Source: Zygnema cylindricum (lineage: Eukaryota > Streptophyta > Zygnematophyceae > Zygnematales > Zygnemataceae). Taken from it: a stretch of 64,000 bases of DNA. The stretch lies in NCBI GenBank assembly GCA_037447655.1, contig JBBHKE010001106.1, positions 281,507-345,506 of the forward strand. Direction: 5' to 3'. Position numbers and translations under genes: made by a program. Shown here one piece after another: positions 1-11,037 of this stretch (within the stretch, counting starts at the first letter, position 1; each line of letters opens with the position of its first letter). The notes under the pieces are model-generated. The model saw only the letters and a program-made list of their open reading frames with translations, was not told the origin of the DNA and did not search any database.

Positions 1-315
1 TCTGCCATCATTAAAAAGGAAAAAAAAAATCGTTTTGCACTTGTTTCCATGTGCTACGATGGTTTTACATCGTGCTTGTTAAATATCGTCTTTCGCCACA
101 TCGGATTTTGTGTAAGAAACTTATACATGTGACTGTTTAACGGTTCCATGCGCTTGTGTACTATTTACGCTTATTTTAATTTATTTCACGCTTATTAGAC
201 CCACAGTTTGGAGATAGAATCACCGGTACTCCTTGAGTTTCGATAAAATTAGGGTTTTTTTGGTGACGAAATTTGCGCCAACTTTAGGGTTTCTCTTTTT
301 TTGGTTACCATGAGC

Positions 316-482
316 ACACCGTGAATCGCTATTAGTGTTCATGTTTTTTTCGCCACTTAAAACATATTTTCTCCATAGGCACATGTCGGATTGTTGATCT
401 GACGGCTGCGATTGAAAGGTAAGGTTCTCAGCTTCTGATTGGCTATCTTAAATTGAAAACTGGACAAATGTGTACGGACAAA
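316..482. mobile_element. TA-MITE fragment (left end)
   Basis: Begins with CACCGTGAATCGCTATTAG, the terminal inverted repeat of the commonest small element here. The interior (TTTTTTTCGCCACTTAAAAC, then TTTTCTCC) matches the intact ~210-220 bp copies at 19690, 24797, 28456 and 48619. The right terminal repeat is missing, so this is a truncated copy. The rest of 1-590 shows no gene. Confidence 0.7.
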
Positions 483-590
483 TGTGCGCTAATAGAGTTG
501 TACGGTATAGTATTTATTGTGCACCTTGTACATTTTAATAAAGTTTCTACATTTCGAAAATACTGTCCGAGCGGAAAGTCCAAACCCTAA

Positions 591-1983
591 GGGTACTTTC
601 GCATGTAACCAAAACTTAGGGTACGTCCCCATGTAATCGGTACTTTGATAAAGTATTTTGGACTGTAGTAAGGATTCTCCGTACTACTTTGAAGAGCGTC
701 CTTATGTGCGAAAATGGAAATCATAACTTTGGAATGTGACGGTTGTAGACGTAGGTACAACTTGTGACGATTGAAGGCGACTACGAAACTTCCGACGATT
801 GGTGACGCCAACAAAAACAGCGACAGTTGTAGACGTCTAGATTTTTGTGAAATCGTAGATGTTTAGGGTTTGGTTGTGACGTCACGCTCACTTATGACAA
901 CGTCGACGTCACTGATTCAATAACTTTATGTCATGGTTTTCCGATTTCGTTTTTTCTACTTTTCTCGCTCGACTTGCCATTAAAAAAAAACCTAAAAATT
1001 GTCAAAAATAATATTTTTAAAATATCTTTCATTTTATACCAATATTGTCGTCTCTCATTCTAAAGTGTAAGATAAAAGCGATGGTGTGAGAGGGAGAGGG
1101 GAGAGGCGACGACGGCGCAAAATTTTGCAAAGGACCACATGAATGAAAGTGGAGGTTCGAGACCCCAACATTTTTTTTTTTGTACATGCGCGTTACGGCA
1201 CGGAGAAAAATAGCGAGGACTCTCCCTTATCCTAAAATTTTCACACTCTTGTGGCGCGTCCGTGGGTCATTTCTCATTCGCTGTTTGGGCGGTACTTGAA
1301 CTAAAATCACCCCCTCGAGGTGATTTTGGATGAAGTTTTTTTTTGGGCTGGATTCTCTTGCCCGGGGGTCGAAAAGAGGAAAACGCCAAAATGCGTTCAC
1401 ATGACGACAAACACGCCGTACATCCAAAGTATGAATTGACGTTTACTTTACTTTGGTAAAAATGATTTTTTCGTACGGCTAAAGTTTTTGTCAAAGTTCC
1501 CTGGATTTTAGGGCAAAAAGACAGAGAAAAGTAGATACTTTAATACATGGGGACATACCCTTAGTTTTTTAGCGAAGATTCTCCGTACAACTTTCAAAGC
1601 ATTCGGATGTAAACGCAAATAACTTGTCACTTAAAAAAGTGACTTACGTAGACGTGTACGAAACAATGTGACAGATGAAGTGGTACACAAAATGAGGCGA
1701 ACTTCCACTCGGCTTCAATTTGAGGCACTTCGTAATGTCCGTATGCCACATTGTCGACGTGTCAAAACTCTAAAATACCTTTCGCTGTCGCACAGAAATG
1801 CGGTTTCGTTTTTCGTCTTCCCACTTGCCGACAGGTGGACAATGTTTTTCCTACGCCGTATGTGTGAAGACACGTGTGTTTGAGAGAGACGGCCCGTGTA
1901 CGGATATCAGCGCCGTTATCATATATCGTTATGGAGAAAAACGACAGAAAATAACTGTAACTTTAGCACATGCGAAATTACCC
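591..1983. mobile_element. PIF/Harbinger-like element, interrupted
   Basis: The left end GGGTACTTTCGCATGTAACC is preceded by TAA. The right end reads GCACATGCGAAATTACCC, the inverted counterpart. The interior after position 1563 (TTAGCGAAGATTCTCCGTAC onward) matches the intact copy at 42666-43670. A second element sits inside at 619-1560. The right flank is ATA rather than TAA, so one target copy has mutated or the end is a base or two off. No transposase ORF is visible; ORFs here are short and unconvincing. Confidence 0.6.
619..1560. mobile_element. PIF/Harbinger-like element with TTA TSD (nested)
   Basis: Starts GGGTACGTCCCCATGTAAT and ends ACATGGGGACATACCC, an imperfect inverted repeat. 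TTA lies on both sides (616-618 and 1561-1563), the 3-bp duplication typical of PIF/Harbinger. It interrupts the element at 591-1983, so it inserted later. No transposase is encoded, so it is non-autonomous. Confidence 0.75.
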
Positions 1984-2484
1984 ATACTGAAAAAGTTCGT
2001 TCGCCGCTCGTACGATTTTTTCTATGGAGCCACACCTACCACAGGGGAGCTTGCGAATCTTGTACTTAGATGTTTTTTGACTTTTTCTATAGCAAGTTTT
2101 GCAATTAAGTTTTCTTCCGAATCTTGTTTCGAATCTTGACCGTACATCATTGTAAGATACTTCTTTCACGTTCCAGGGTACAAATCTGAATCCCAGCCGT
2201 CCGTACAGTAGGGGCAATTTAATTTAAGTTCATGTATCTGATCTTTGGAGATTTGTCAGATCCTGGCATTCGTACGATTGTCTTTTTGTAATGAGAAAGT
2301 ATCCGCGCGGATCTTGCGGCTTAACATTTTTTCAGTTATCGTGAACCGCTGGAAATTAAAACCAATTCATCGTGGCCGTACAATAACAAGGCAACTATAT
2401 CGTACGAATAAATATTGGTTTGGTACACTTCTACTCACTTCTGACAGATTTTGTCGTCTATTGGCGAAACTCAGCCAGTCAGCC
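1984..2484. other. No gene seen
   Basis: AT-rich DNA with scattered GTAC motifs. ORFs of 60-110 codons in several frames have no recognisable domain and look like chance. Confidence 0.5.
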
Positions 2485-2941
2485 CATAGTTCAAAAGTAG
2501 GCGTTTTTTGGTAGGCCTTTTGTAGGCCGCCTTTAGCGTAAGTTGTGTTACGGGCTTTCCATGTGATCTTCTTAGATCGCTACTTTCATCAGCGACCGTC
2601 CGATCGTCCGAATCTGACGATAGTCCTATCGTAAGTTGTGTTATGGGCTTTTCATGTGATCTTCTTAGATCGTTACTTTCATCAAAGACCGTCAGATTGT
2701 CCAAATCTGACGGTTTAAATAAAAAGTCGCTCAAAACTCACAGAAAAATATTTTTTTGTCCGATTTTTTTTTCAATTTTAGACATGACGTTTAATTCTCT
2801 ATCGATCCATGTGTAACTCAACCCTGTTACTATTTTATTTCATTTTGCGGCCAATACAATATGGGTCTTAAGGCCATATTGTATGTTTTGCATACAATAG
2901 GCATATTGTATGGGCGTACGGTCACCTACTTTTGAACTATG
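2485..2941. mobile_element. CATAGTTC-ended element, 8-9 bp TSD
   Basis: Begins CATAGTTCAAAAGTAGGCG and ends CACCTACTTTTGAACTATG, a long inverted repeat. AGTCAGCC occurs immediately before (2477-2484) and after (2942-2949), followed in both places by C, so the duplication is 8 or 9 bp. That length fits hAT or Mutator-like elements. A shorter relative lies at 23940-24245. There is no coding capacity. Confidence 0.75.
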
Positions 2942-3000
2942 AGTCAGCCCAATGCATTCCAATACGGCAACTAGGTTCAGAACATTTAGTACATTCAGTA

Positions 3001-3196
3001 CACCGCCAATCGCTATTAGAGTCAAGGATTAAATAGCGTCAAAAAACAATTAGCGTTATTGATTCTAATTTAGTACCAGAGACGTGGCAGATTATGGTCC
3101 ACGTACTTAAATAGCGTTATTAATTGTATTTCACGTTTTTTTTTTTTTAAAAGGGCACCGAATTGGCGTTATATACTCTAATAGCGATTGGCGGTG
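3001..3196. mobile_element. TA-MITE, 196 bp
   Basis: The ends CACCGCCAATCGCTATTAGAG and CTAATAGCGATTGGCGGTG are inverted repeats, with TA on both sides (2999-3000 and 3197-3198). The right TA is shared with the next element, which begins at 3199. TA duplication suggests Tc1/mariner-type mobilisation. Non-coding. Confidence 0.85.
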
Positions 3197-3198
3197 TA

Positions 3199-4633
3199 CA
3201 CCGCCAATAGCTATTGGTGTAAAGTAATAAATAGCGTACAAAATAATTAGTGTTATTAACACTAATCGGGATTTTTTTTTTTTGAAAAAATATATATATA
3301 AACTAATTAATCCCTTACTGTAATTTGGGCTGTCATGAATAATGAATACCCGCCCTTTCGATGTCTACAGTAATATGTGTATTCGTACAAAATCTGACAA
3401 TTCGTACACCGTCGTGCTATTCACACGGTCGACGGACGAACATATGAGAACGTGATTTTTGTTGACGAGTTTGCGTCTCTTTCTTCCAGTGCACATTCAA
3501 ATGTGTGCGCAATAATGTTAAGTTTCTTTTTATGCCTTTGTAATTCAAAAAGTACCATTTCGTACGGAGATACCCCGTTTGTACGCCACACTACTTCCAT
3601 TATTAACGCTAATTGAAAAAAAACCCTAATTAGTAGTGTTGTGTATCAGTAAGGATTTGTCGATAACCGATATGGGCCTTTTTTCGGGTATCCAATAATC
3701 GATATATTGGTACGATATATCGACATCAGTCTTATCGCCGATAAGTAGCCGATAATTCGGGTACTCATCGGCGATAATGTCGATAACGATAACTATCACT
3801 AATAAATGTACGAGCCGTATAGATAAATGTACAGCTTGTACACTCAACTGTACGCCTTATTCCCCGAACGAGTACAAGCACAGAAAGTACAGTAGCCGCC
3901 ATGAGATTTGTACGGTATTTATACGGATCCAATAAAAACGATGTGCCTTTCACATCCGACGCCATGGCTTTGTCCCTTTATTCCTTGAGATCCACTGGGG
4001 ACCTGCCACGTGTCAATCTGTTGGCTTTATTGTCATAAGCTGCCAAACGAGCCATTTCGGGATGCCGGCGCTCACGCTGGCCCGTCCGCTCGTGTTTTCT
4101 CATTCCAAGTCGTCCATTCGATTCCGGCGGCGCGCAGGATGTTATTTTGCGTCCGTTGTACTTTGTGTCCGCCGTCTTTTTCCAGTTCCATGTTGACCAG
4201 TTTGTCAATAAAATTCCGTACGTCGCCGTAAAATTTATGTTCAGTTAACAGACCAACTTTTATGTGCTGCGCTGTCCGTAATAAATTGCAGTTAAACGAG
4301 AACGGAACAGGTTTGTACACGTGGCATGCCACGCTATATAAAGTCAATAAAATAATACAGTATGTTATAAAGTATTATTGTATGCATACTATATATCGTT
4401 TAAGTTATCGCCGATATGGAATTTGTTGGTCTCAGACCGATATATCGGAACCTCTGACCGTCCGATAACCTATAACTATCGGTATCGGTGTTATCGCGAT
4501 AAGTTTTTTACCGATACACAACACTACTAATTAGAATACTGGAAAAATATAATTATGGATTGTATTTCATGTTTTTTTCTTTGAATAAAGGGCACCGAAT
4601 TAGCGTTATTTACTCTAATAGCGATTGGCGGTG
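3199..4633. mobile_element. TA-MITE of the ~520-550 bp class, split by a hAT-like insertion
   Basis: The left end CACCGCCAATAGCTATTGG begins one TA after the preceding element. The right end CTAATAGCGATTGGCGGTG stops at 4633, followed by TA. Without the insertion at 3634-4526 and its duplicated target, the body aligns with the intact copies at 6253-6805 (reverse orientation) and 61507-62021. Confidence 0.8.
3634..4526. mobile_element. hAT-like MITE with 8-bp TSD
   Basis: Begins TAGTGTTGTGTATCAGTAA and ends TTACCGATACACAACACTA. CTAATTAG is duplicated exactly at 3626-3633 and 4527-4534. An 8-bp duplication with TAGTG...CACTA ends is characteristic of hAT elements. The interior is rich in CGATA palindromes (CGATATATCG type). 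A related copy lies at 43954-44837. No transposase ORF, so non-autonomous. Confidence 0.85.
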
Positions 4634-4655
4634 TACTCTACTTTACTATACAGTA

Positions 4656-4784
4656 CACCACGCATTGTAATTAGAGTAATGAAAAAATTAGAGTAAAAAA
4701 AAAGAAAAAAATAATTAGAGTAATTTACTCTAATTTATGTGAAAGAACTGTTTCAAAAAGGAATTTACTCTAATTTATGCGGTG
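4656..4784. mobile_element. Diverged short TA-MITE
   Basis: CACCACGCATTGTAATTAGAG at the left and CTCTAATTTATGCGGTG at the right form an imperfect inverted repeat, with TA on both sides. Non-coding, 129 bp. Confidence 0.55.
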
Positions 4785-4875
4785 TACTCTAATTTGGCAA
4801 GCTAATATCATCTACTGTAAATAAGGTATTCGTACAGAATTTGACAAAACGTACAGTTTATCGTCACTTTGACGT

Positions 4876-5164
4876 TTGCATTACGCGGTTTGTTAAAACG
4901 CAGTTACATGATAATGGCCTGTATTAAATCATTATTTGTACTTTTTTACTTACAAAAGTACAATTTTGCACGGTCGGACGTCGTCCGTACTCCACGCTAT
5001 TTAAAGAGAACATATATTAGAATTAAAAACGCTAATTAAACCTTACCTTAAATAGCATAATGAAAAAATTAGAATCACTTACTCTATTTGATGTGATAGA
5101 GTCGAAAATTCGAGCGACCGAATTCGAGTAATTTACTCTAATTACGATTCGCGGTGTACTGTAC
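4876..5164. repeat. Direct repeat copy 1 (289 bp)
   Basis: Nearly identical to 5965-6253 in the same orientation. It starts TTGCATTACGCGGTTTGTTA and ends GCGGTGTACTGTAC, so it carries the right end of a TA-MITE. Either two copies of one element inserted, or a segmental duplication spread the right half. Confidence 0.8.
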
Positions 5165-5264
5165 AGTATGGTACAGTACTGTACTGTTCTGTAGTATCAG
5201 TGCAGAAAAAAAGAAATATGCTCAACTGGAACGGAACAAATAACTGAATACGTACAATACAGTA

Positions 5265-5461
5265 CACCGTGCATCATTATTATTCAACGTTTTTTTCGCC
5301 ACTTTAAGATACTTTTCTCCGTGCACACCTGTCCAATTTTCAATCGGAGACCGCCTATAGGAAGGTGAGAATCGATCCTTTAATCGCAACCGTTCGATTA
5401 ACAATCCGACAAGTGTGCATGGAGAAAAAGTTTTTTAAGTGGAGAAAAAAAGTAACGTTGT
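5265..5461. mobile_element. TA-MITE, CTCCGTACACA class, degenerate
   Basis: Starts CACCGTGCATC after TA. It carries the inverted interior arms (CTTTTCTCCGTGCACACCTG and GTGTGCATGGAGAAAAAG) seen in intact copies. The right terminal repeat has decayed. Confidence 0.6.
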
Positions 5462-5464
5462 AAC

Positions 5465-5600
5465 TAGTGTTGGGTATCGGGTAAATTCATATCGCGATAA
5501 TCTCGATATTCAATATATTGAATATCGATCGAGCAGGATCCTCGATATATCGTACCGAGACCAACATAAACAATCGCGATATATATCGCGATATATGTAT
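5465..5600. mobile_element. hAT-like left-end fragment
   Basis: TAGTGTTGGGTATCGGGTAA followed by CGATA-rich palindromes resembles the left end of the element at 3634. No matching right end was found before about 5.9 kb. The remainder to 5960 holds no recognisable gene. Confidence 0.45.
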
Positions 5601-5964
5601 TTTTAAAAATTTTTATTTTTATTTTTTTATATAATATGTTATTTTAGCCAAAAAGTCAAATTGTTTAATACGCCACGTACGCTGTGATTTTCGTTCCGTG
5701 ACTTAAAGGTAGACGCCGCAAAATGTAATCGACAAAAAAGTACTAATTGTGAAATTCTAATGATTAATTATTTGGGGTATGGTTACACGAGGAGGTCTCT
5801 GTAATAGTACGGACAGCAAAGTTTATGAAATACAGAGGCCTCGGGTACATCGCGTATCTTTTGTCAAATGGTATTACATACGTGTTCTGATATGAGTGGC
5901 TCCACGTAAGCTGACTACCAAATCTCAAAAATCATCGAATATCTGGAAACCGACCTTTTTCGTC

Positions 5965-6253
5965 TTGCATTACGCGGTTTGTTAAAACGCAATTACACGA
6001 TAATGGCCTATATTAAATCATTATTTGTACTTTTTTACTTACAAAAGTACAATTTTGCACGGTCGGACGTTGTCCGTACTCCACACTATTTAAAGATAAC
6101 ATATATTAGAATTAAAAACGCTAATTAAACCTTACCTTAAATAGCATAATGAAAAAATTAGAATCACTTACTCTTTTTGATGTGATAGAGTCGAAAATTC
6201 GAGCGAAGGAATTAGAGTAATTTACTCTAATTGCGATTCGCGGTGTACTGTAC
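5965..6253. repeat. Direct repeat copy 2 (289 bp)
   Basis: Second copy of 4876-5164, differing at scattered bases. It ends at the same CGGTGTACTGTAC and directly abuts the element beginning at 6253. Confidence 0.8.
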
Positions 6254-6805
6254 ACCGTCAATCGCTATTAGAGTATATAACGCCAATTCGGTGCCCTTTT
6301 TAAAAAAAAAAAAATCCCGAAATACAATCCATAATTTTATTTTTTCCATTATTCTAATTAGGTTTTTTTTTCAATTAGCGTTAATAAGGAAAGTACACTG
6401 CGATGGAAATAGTGTGGCGTACGGACAGGGAATATTCGTACGAAATGGTACTTTTTGAATTAGGAAAGCATAAAAAGACACTTAACATTATTGCGCACAC
6501 ATGTGAATGTGCACTGGAAGAAAGAGACGCAAACTCGTCGACAAAAATAACGTTCTCATATGTTCGTCCGTCGACCGTGTGAACAGCGCGACGGCGTACG
6601 AATTGTCAGATTTTGTACGGCTACACAGATTAATGTAGACATCGAAAGGGCGGGCATTTATTATTCAGGACAACCCAAATTACAGTTAGGGATTAATTAG
6701 TATATATATTTTTTTTCAAAAAAAAAAAATTCCCGATTAGTGTTAATAACACTATTGTTTTTTTTTACGCTATTTATTCCTTTACTCTTATAGCGATTGA
6801 TGGTG
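6253..6805. mobile_element. TA-MITE, intact 553 bp
   Basis: The ends CACCGTCAATCGCTATTAGAG and TATAGCGATTGATGGTG are inverted, flanked by TA (6251-6252 and 6806-6807). The body matches 61507-62021 in reverse orientation. It contains GTACGAATTGTCAGATTTTG, a block shared among several element classes in the window. Non-coding. Confidence 0.85.
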
Positions 6806-6830
6806 TACTATTCAACACACTTGTAAGGTA

Positions 6831-7320
6831 CACCGTGAATCGCTATTAGCGTACATGACGCTAATTGGGGTACCCCTTTTTTTGGGGCAAATTCTCAAAT
6901 AGAATAAAGTACGCTAAATGTTTTTGCACGTTATTTGAGGTAACCCGCTCAATGCGGTTCATAACTGTAATTTAGTGTCCTTTTAAATAGTGTGATGTAC
7001 GGACTGTCAGATCTGTACTATTTCGTACATTTTTAATTTTATAAGTACAGAAAATATAATAATATATAATTGCGTAAATATTTTCCGGCATACGGAGATG
7101 TAAAAAAAAACGCGACGGCGGATGATTTGAACAATTTCGTACATCTACATATTTTAGTGTGGACATATTACGTGCCGAATTTTTTTACAAAGCAGTTTAC
7201 AAATTAGAGTACATGATAAATTAGTATCATGGTGTACCCGAAAAAACACAATTTACCATAAAGTACGCTAATTGTTTCATTACGCTATATTTTTTATTAC
7301 GCTAATAGCGATTCACGGTG
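6831..7320. mobile_element. TA-MITE, 490 bp
   Basis: CACCGTGAATCGCTATTAGCG at the left and CGCTAATAGCGATTCACGGTG at the right are perfect inverted repeats, with TA on each side (6829-6830, 7321-7322). The right TA is also the left TA of the next element. Confidence 0.9.
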
Positions 7321-7322
7321 TA

Positions 7323-7860
7323 CACCGCCAATCGTTATTAGCGTTGTGTACGCTAATTCCGTCCCGCTTTTTTTTTTTTATTCTCCATTAGCGTAGTTCA
7401 TTCTATTTTTTTCTTTATTCTATTTAGGGTTATTTTCAGTACGTTGTCTCTTAAATAGAGTGGTGTACGGTCAGTGTCAGACCGTACATAAGTGTACCTT
7501 TTTAAGTTAAAAAGTACAATAAATTAGTTTTAGTAACCGCGGACGCATAAGAATGTGCGTTCTAAAAAGGAAAAAAAACCAGGTCGTAAAAAATCCCGCT
7601 CGCACATATTCGTCCGACAGCCACGTTTCGACCGTGTGAATGTACGATATGTGTACGATTTGTCAGATTTTGTACGAAGACCTATATTAGTGTAAGCATG
7701 TTTGCGACCGACATTTGTTTTTTCAAAGATCTAAATTACCATTACCAAACAATTAGAATGTATGATTTTTACCAAAATTTTCAAATTCTTAAATAGCGTA
7801 CACCACGGTAATTATTTTTATTCGCTAAAAAAACTTACACGCTAATAACGATTGGCGGTG
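7323..7860. mobile_element. TA-MITE, 538 bp
   Basis: CACCGCCAATCGTTATTAGCG and CGCTAATAACGATTGGCGGTG form perfect inverted ends. TA at 7321-7322 and 7861-7862. It sits head to tail with the preceding element with only the shared TA between them. The interior carries TTTGTCAGATTTTGTACGA. Non-coding. Confidence 0.9.
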
Positions 7861-7867
7861 TACAGTA

Positions 7868-8500
7868 CACCGTGAATCGTTATTAGCCTTATGTACGCTA
7901 TATCGGCACCCCAAAATTTTGGCATTGATACCCGAAATACAGTGATTGAATCTAATTTATCTTTGACATTAATTACGGTTCTAGTAAAATAGCGTCAATG
8001 GTATGACCGTACTGTATTCATTAATAGTGTGGTGTACGGAAGTGGTTTGTTCGTACAACAGTGTACTTCGTTACCGACATCCGTACGGAAATTCTGGTTA
8101 ATTTATGTCGGTCTCATACAGAGCTGTGCTTACAAAATTAGCGGAGTCCAGTTTCCAAAATAGGCGTTCGCATACATTCAGACGTTCGTTTTTGTGTGTG
8201 TCAGTGTGAACTGATAACATGTGCACATGCTAAAAACTGTCTATGTTACATAAACGTAATGTTGCCCACTTACACATGTTGATAGTTGAGTAAAGCTAAG
8301 ACTAATACGGTGCCCTTTTAACTCTATTTCCGATCCTGCGAGATTAATAGTCTATATGTTTACACTATTAAAGGGTTTTTTAGGGTACATAATGGTAATA
8401 CCAGACCTTTAAACAAACGAGACGCATATTAGAGTTATGTTTTATTCTAAAATGGGTTATGTTCCACAAAACAACAACAAATTAGTGTCATATTGTGTAC
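7868..8500. mobile_element. TA-MITE left end, right end lost
   Basis: CACCGTGAATCGTTATTAGC follows TA, three bases after the previous element's TA. The interior has the GGCACC / TTTTGG block of related copies. No inverted right end was found before 8.5 kb, so the end coordinate is approximate. Confidence 0.5.
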
Positions 8501-8759
8501 ATATTAGAGTGAATTTACAAAATTTAGAATTGAAAAAACGCGGCGCCTTGAAAACGAGGATCGGTACAAACTAGCGGCATATGCGGACAGAACACAAAAA
8601 ATAGATTTTGTGGTCAGACAAATCTCAACCACATCCTCATTTTTTGACGGCATGCTTTGCAATCTCGCATATGCATTTTTACACGACGTCGCCATTTTTT
8701 TGGCAGGATGCGTGTCATCGCCCCGCCGCCTCCTTTAATCTAGCGACATCCAGTAGACT

Positions 8760-8873
8760 ATGGCTCCCTCTATGGTTTACAGCGGCAAGCGTTTGGAACG
8801 TAATATGGAGGAACAACAATATAGGTCGAGCCAACATCGTCGCTATGTATTTCCGGGATTATTATGAAATCAT
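8760..8873 (+). CDS. Putative short exon or leader with strong splice donor
   Basis: An ATG at 8760 opens 35 codons (MAPSMVYSGKRLERN...) ending at TGA. About ten bases later, at 8874, lies a strong donor, GTAAGT, followed by a pyrimidine-rich stretch (8910-9180) as in plant introns. A possible acceptor, TTTCAG, occurs near 9895. The frame that is open through the donor meets a stop at once in that second exon. No domain is recognisable. This could be a noncoding RNA, a leader exon or a gene fragment; 9200-9990 shows nothing else. Confidence 0.25.
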
Positions 8874-10009
8874 TGGTAAGTGCGCAGCCCAGCATGTGGA
8901 ATCATCTCTCTTGCGCTCTTTGCCTCTTTCTTCTTCCCCCTTCATTTTCTCTTCCTCTCTATCCTTTAATCTCTCTCTCTACGAATTCTCCATCTCCCAT
9001 ATTTCTTCCCATTAACCCTCCCTACCCTTTTCTATTGTTCACTTCTTTCAAGTTTATCTCTCTCCCTCTTTCTGTCTCATATCCTTTATCTGCTTTTATT
9101 TCGGAGTGGTTTATTTCTTATGTTATTCTCGTTTTCGTTCTGTGTCACTCTCTGTTCTTCTTCTTTTTCACGTAATATTTTTCAAATCCACCTACCACGT
9201 ACTAATCTGTTATATTTTTTTTTATCATGTATTATGATTTGTCATCGATGATGAGGATATATCCGACGGCCGATTGTATTGTACAGCACCCCACGGAAAC
9301 ATGCGATATAGGGAAGAATAAAATATCATGTTGAAGGTATTGGACCGTACGAAGGCGCATAGAGTATACCATTAGGAGCTTTCCATGGATCTTTATTTGT
9401 TATCACGGATGGGGGATAGTTAGTTAGCGTGTGTAAAATATGAGGGTTTTTTAAATTATATTTAGAGGGTTTCCTACTTACAAGCAGAAACGTTAATACT
9501 TTATGACTATTTAGAGCTTTGTTGACTACTGCAGATTAGTAGGCCTTAGTTAAGTATTCGTTGTAGTTCAAAATTGTAAACGGAGTTTACCATGAAATAT
9601 AAAATTGACGTATTTCTTTTCCCATTGTTTTGATGAATGCTCGTATTTGTGTCAACTTTTGGTGTATTTTCTATTCATTGTGTGTTTTATAGTTTCTTTC
9701 ATGTTGTTTCGTTGATATTATCGCATTAAAATATATTTCATGTAACTTGCATACTTTCGTTGTGGACATCTGTATATGCTCGAAAAATGATTTTTATTTC
9801 TATTATTTACTTCAAACCGCATATTATTCTTCATCTTTGATTTTCCTGCATGAAATATTTTGGTTTGATTTTCACTATTGTATTAATGGTTTCAGTCTAG
9901 CGAAAATGAGATTCTCGACATAGGATTAAGGATGTTATTTGATCACAAAAAAAAATATATCCATGTAATTTAAAAACTCAAAATGTTTGAATCAGCGACG
10001 AAATAACCT

Positions 10010-10560
10010 CGGCGCTGAAAGGTTTCCACAAATGGTTCCATGATTGAATTCAACGACGACAGACCCTGCTTTGTCGGAGATGGTGAGAACGTTGTTTTGT
10101 CGCTGAAATTCCTTCTAGCGACAAAACATACTTTACTTTCTCAAATATGACAACGATGTTGTGTCGTCGCTAAATTCCATTTAGCGACGACATAGCCTCT
10201 GCTTTGTCAGCTATGATAATAATGTTTTTTCGTCTCTATATTAGGTTGTCGCTGAAATACCTTCTATCGACAAAACATACTTTTTTTTCTGAAATATGAT
10301 GACGATGTTGTGTCGTCGCTAAATTCCATTTAGCGACGACATAGCCTCTGCTTTGTCAGCTATGATAATAATGTTTTTTCGTCTCTATATTAGGCTGTCG
10401 CTCAAATACCTTCTAGCGACAAAACATACTTTTTTTTCTGAAATATGATGACGATGTTGTGTCGTCGCTAAATTCCATTTAGCGACGACATAGCCTCTGC
10501 TCTGTCAGCTATGGCAATAATGTTTTTTCCCCGCTAAATTAGTGTCATGCGACGACAAAT
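10010..10560. repeat. ~150-bp tandem repeats with perfect hairpins
   Basis: Units begin near 10154, 10304 and 10453, with a diverged partial unit before them. Each contains TGTCGTCGCTAAAT, then TCC, then ATTTAGCGACGACA: a perfect 14-bp stem with a 3-nt loop (10162-10192 in the first unit). Subterminal motif arrays of this kind bind transposase in plant DNA transposons such as CACTA elements; that role here is inferred. Confidence 0.8.
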
Positions 10561-11037
10561 TATCGTCGCTGCAAGAGCAACCATTATTCAGTTCGATAAA
10601 TATGGTGTTTATAAAAATAAGCACTGAAAAAATTCCGAGGAGGATCAACAAACGACGAAGCATAGTCGTCGGTGATTAGGGTATGTTGTAAATTGCGACA
10701 AAATAAATATTTCCATAATACAAGCACACTGGAATGTTCAACACCACAATAACAACAGCTGGAGGTAAATACATGATAATTTTGTAACATATATCGAATT
10801 CCACGACATACAAGGGTTTTTTACTTCATAAAAAACAAAATGATATTTTCCCATATAAAAGACCATACACACAAACGAAATCTGCTCTATCCAAAGAAGT
10901 CAAATAATACTGGACTCCTTGAACTGTCTGCATTTATTTGGAACTAGTTTAACTACTATTCCTTCACTATAATTAAACTACCAACCCCAAACTAACATAT
11001 ATATAACCCTAAAAAACAAAACAATCAAGTATTATGT

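Noticed and set aside
1151-1168. GGTTCGAGACC, like a tRNA B box
   Set aside because: No A box or cloverleaf around it, and it lies inside a Harbinger-like element; a related copy near 43235 has also lost the match.
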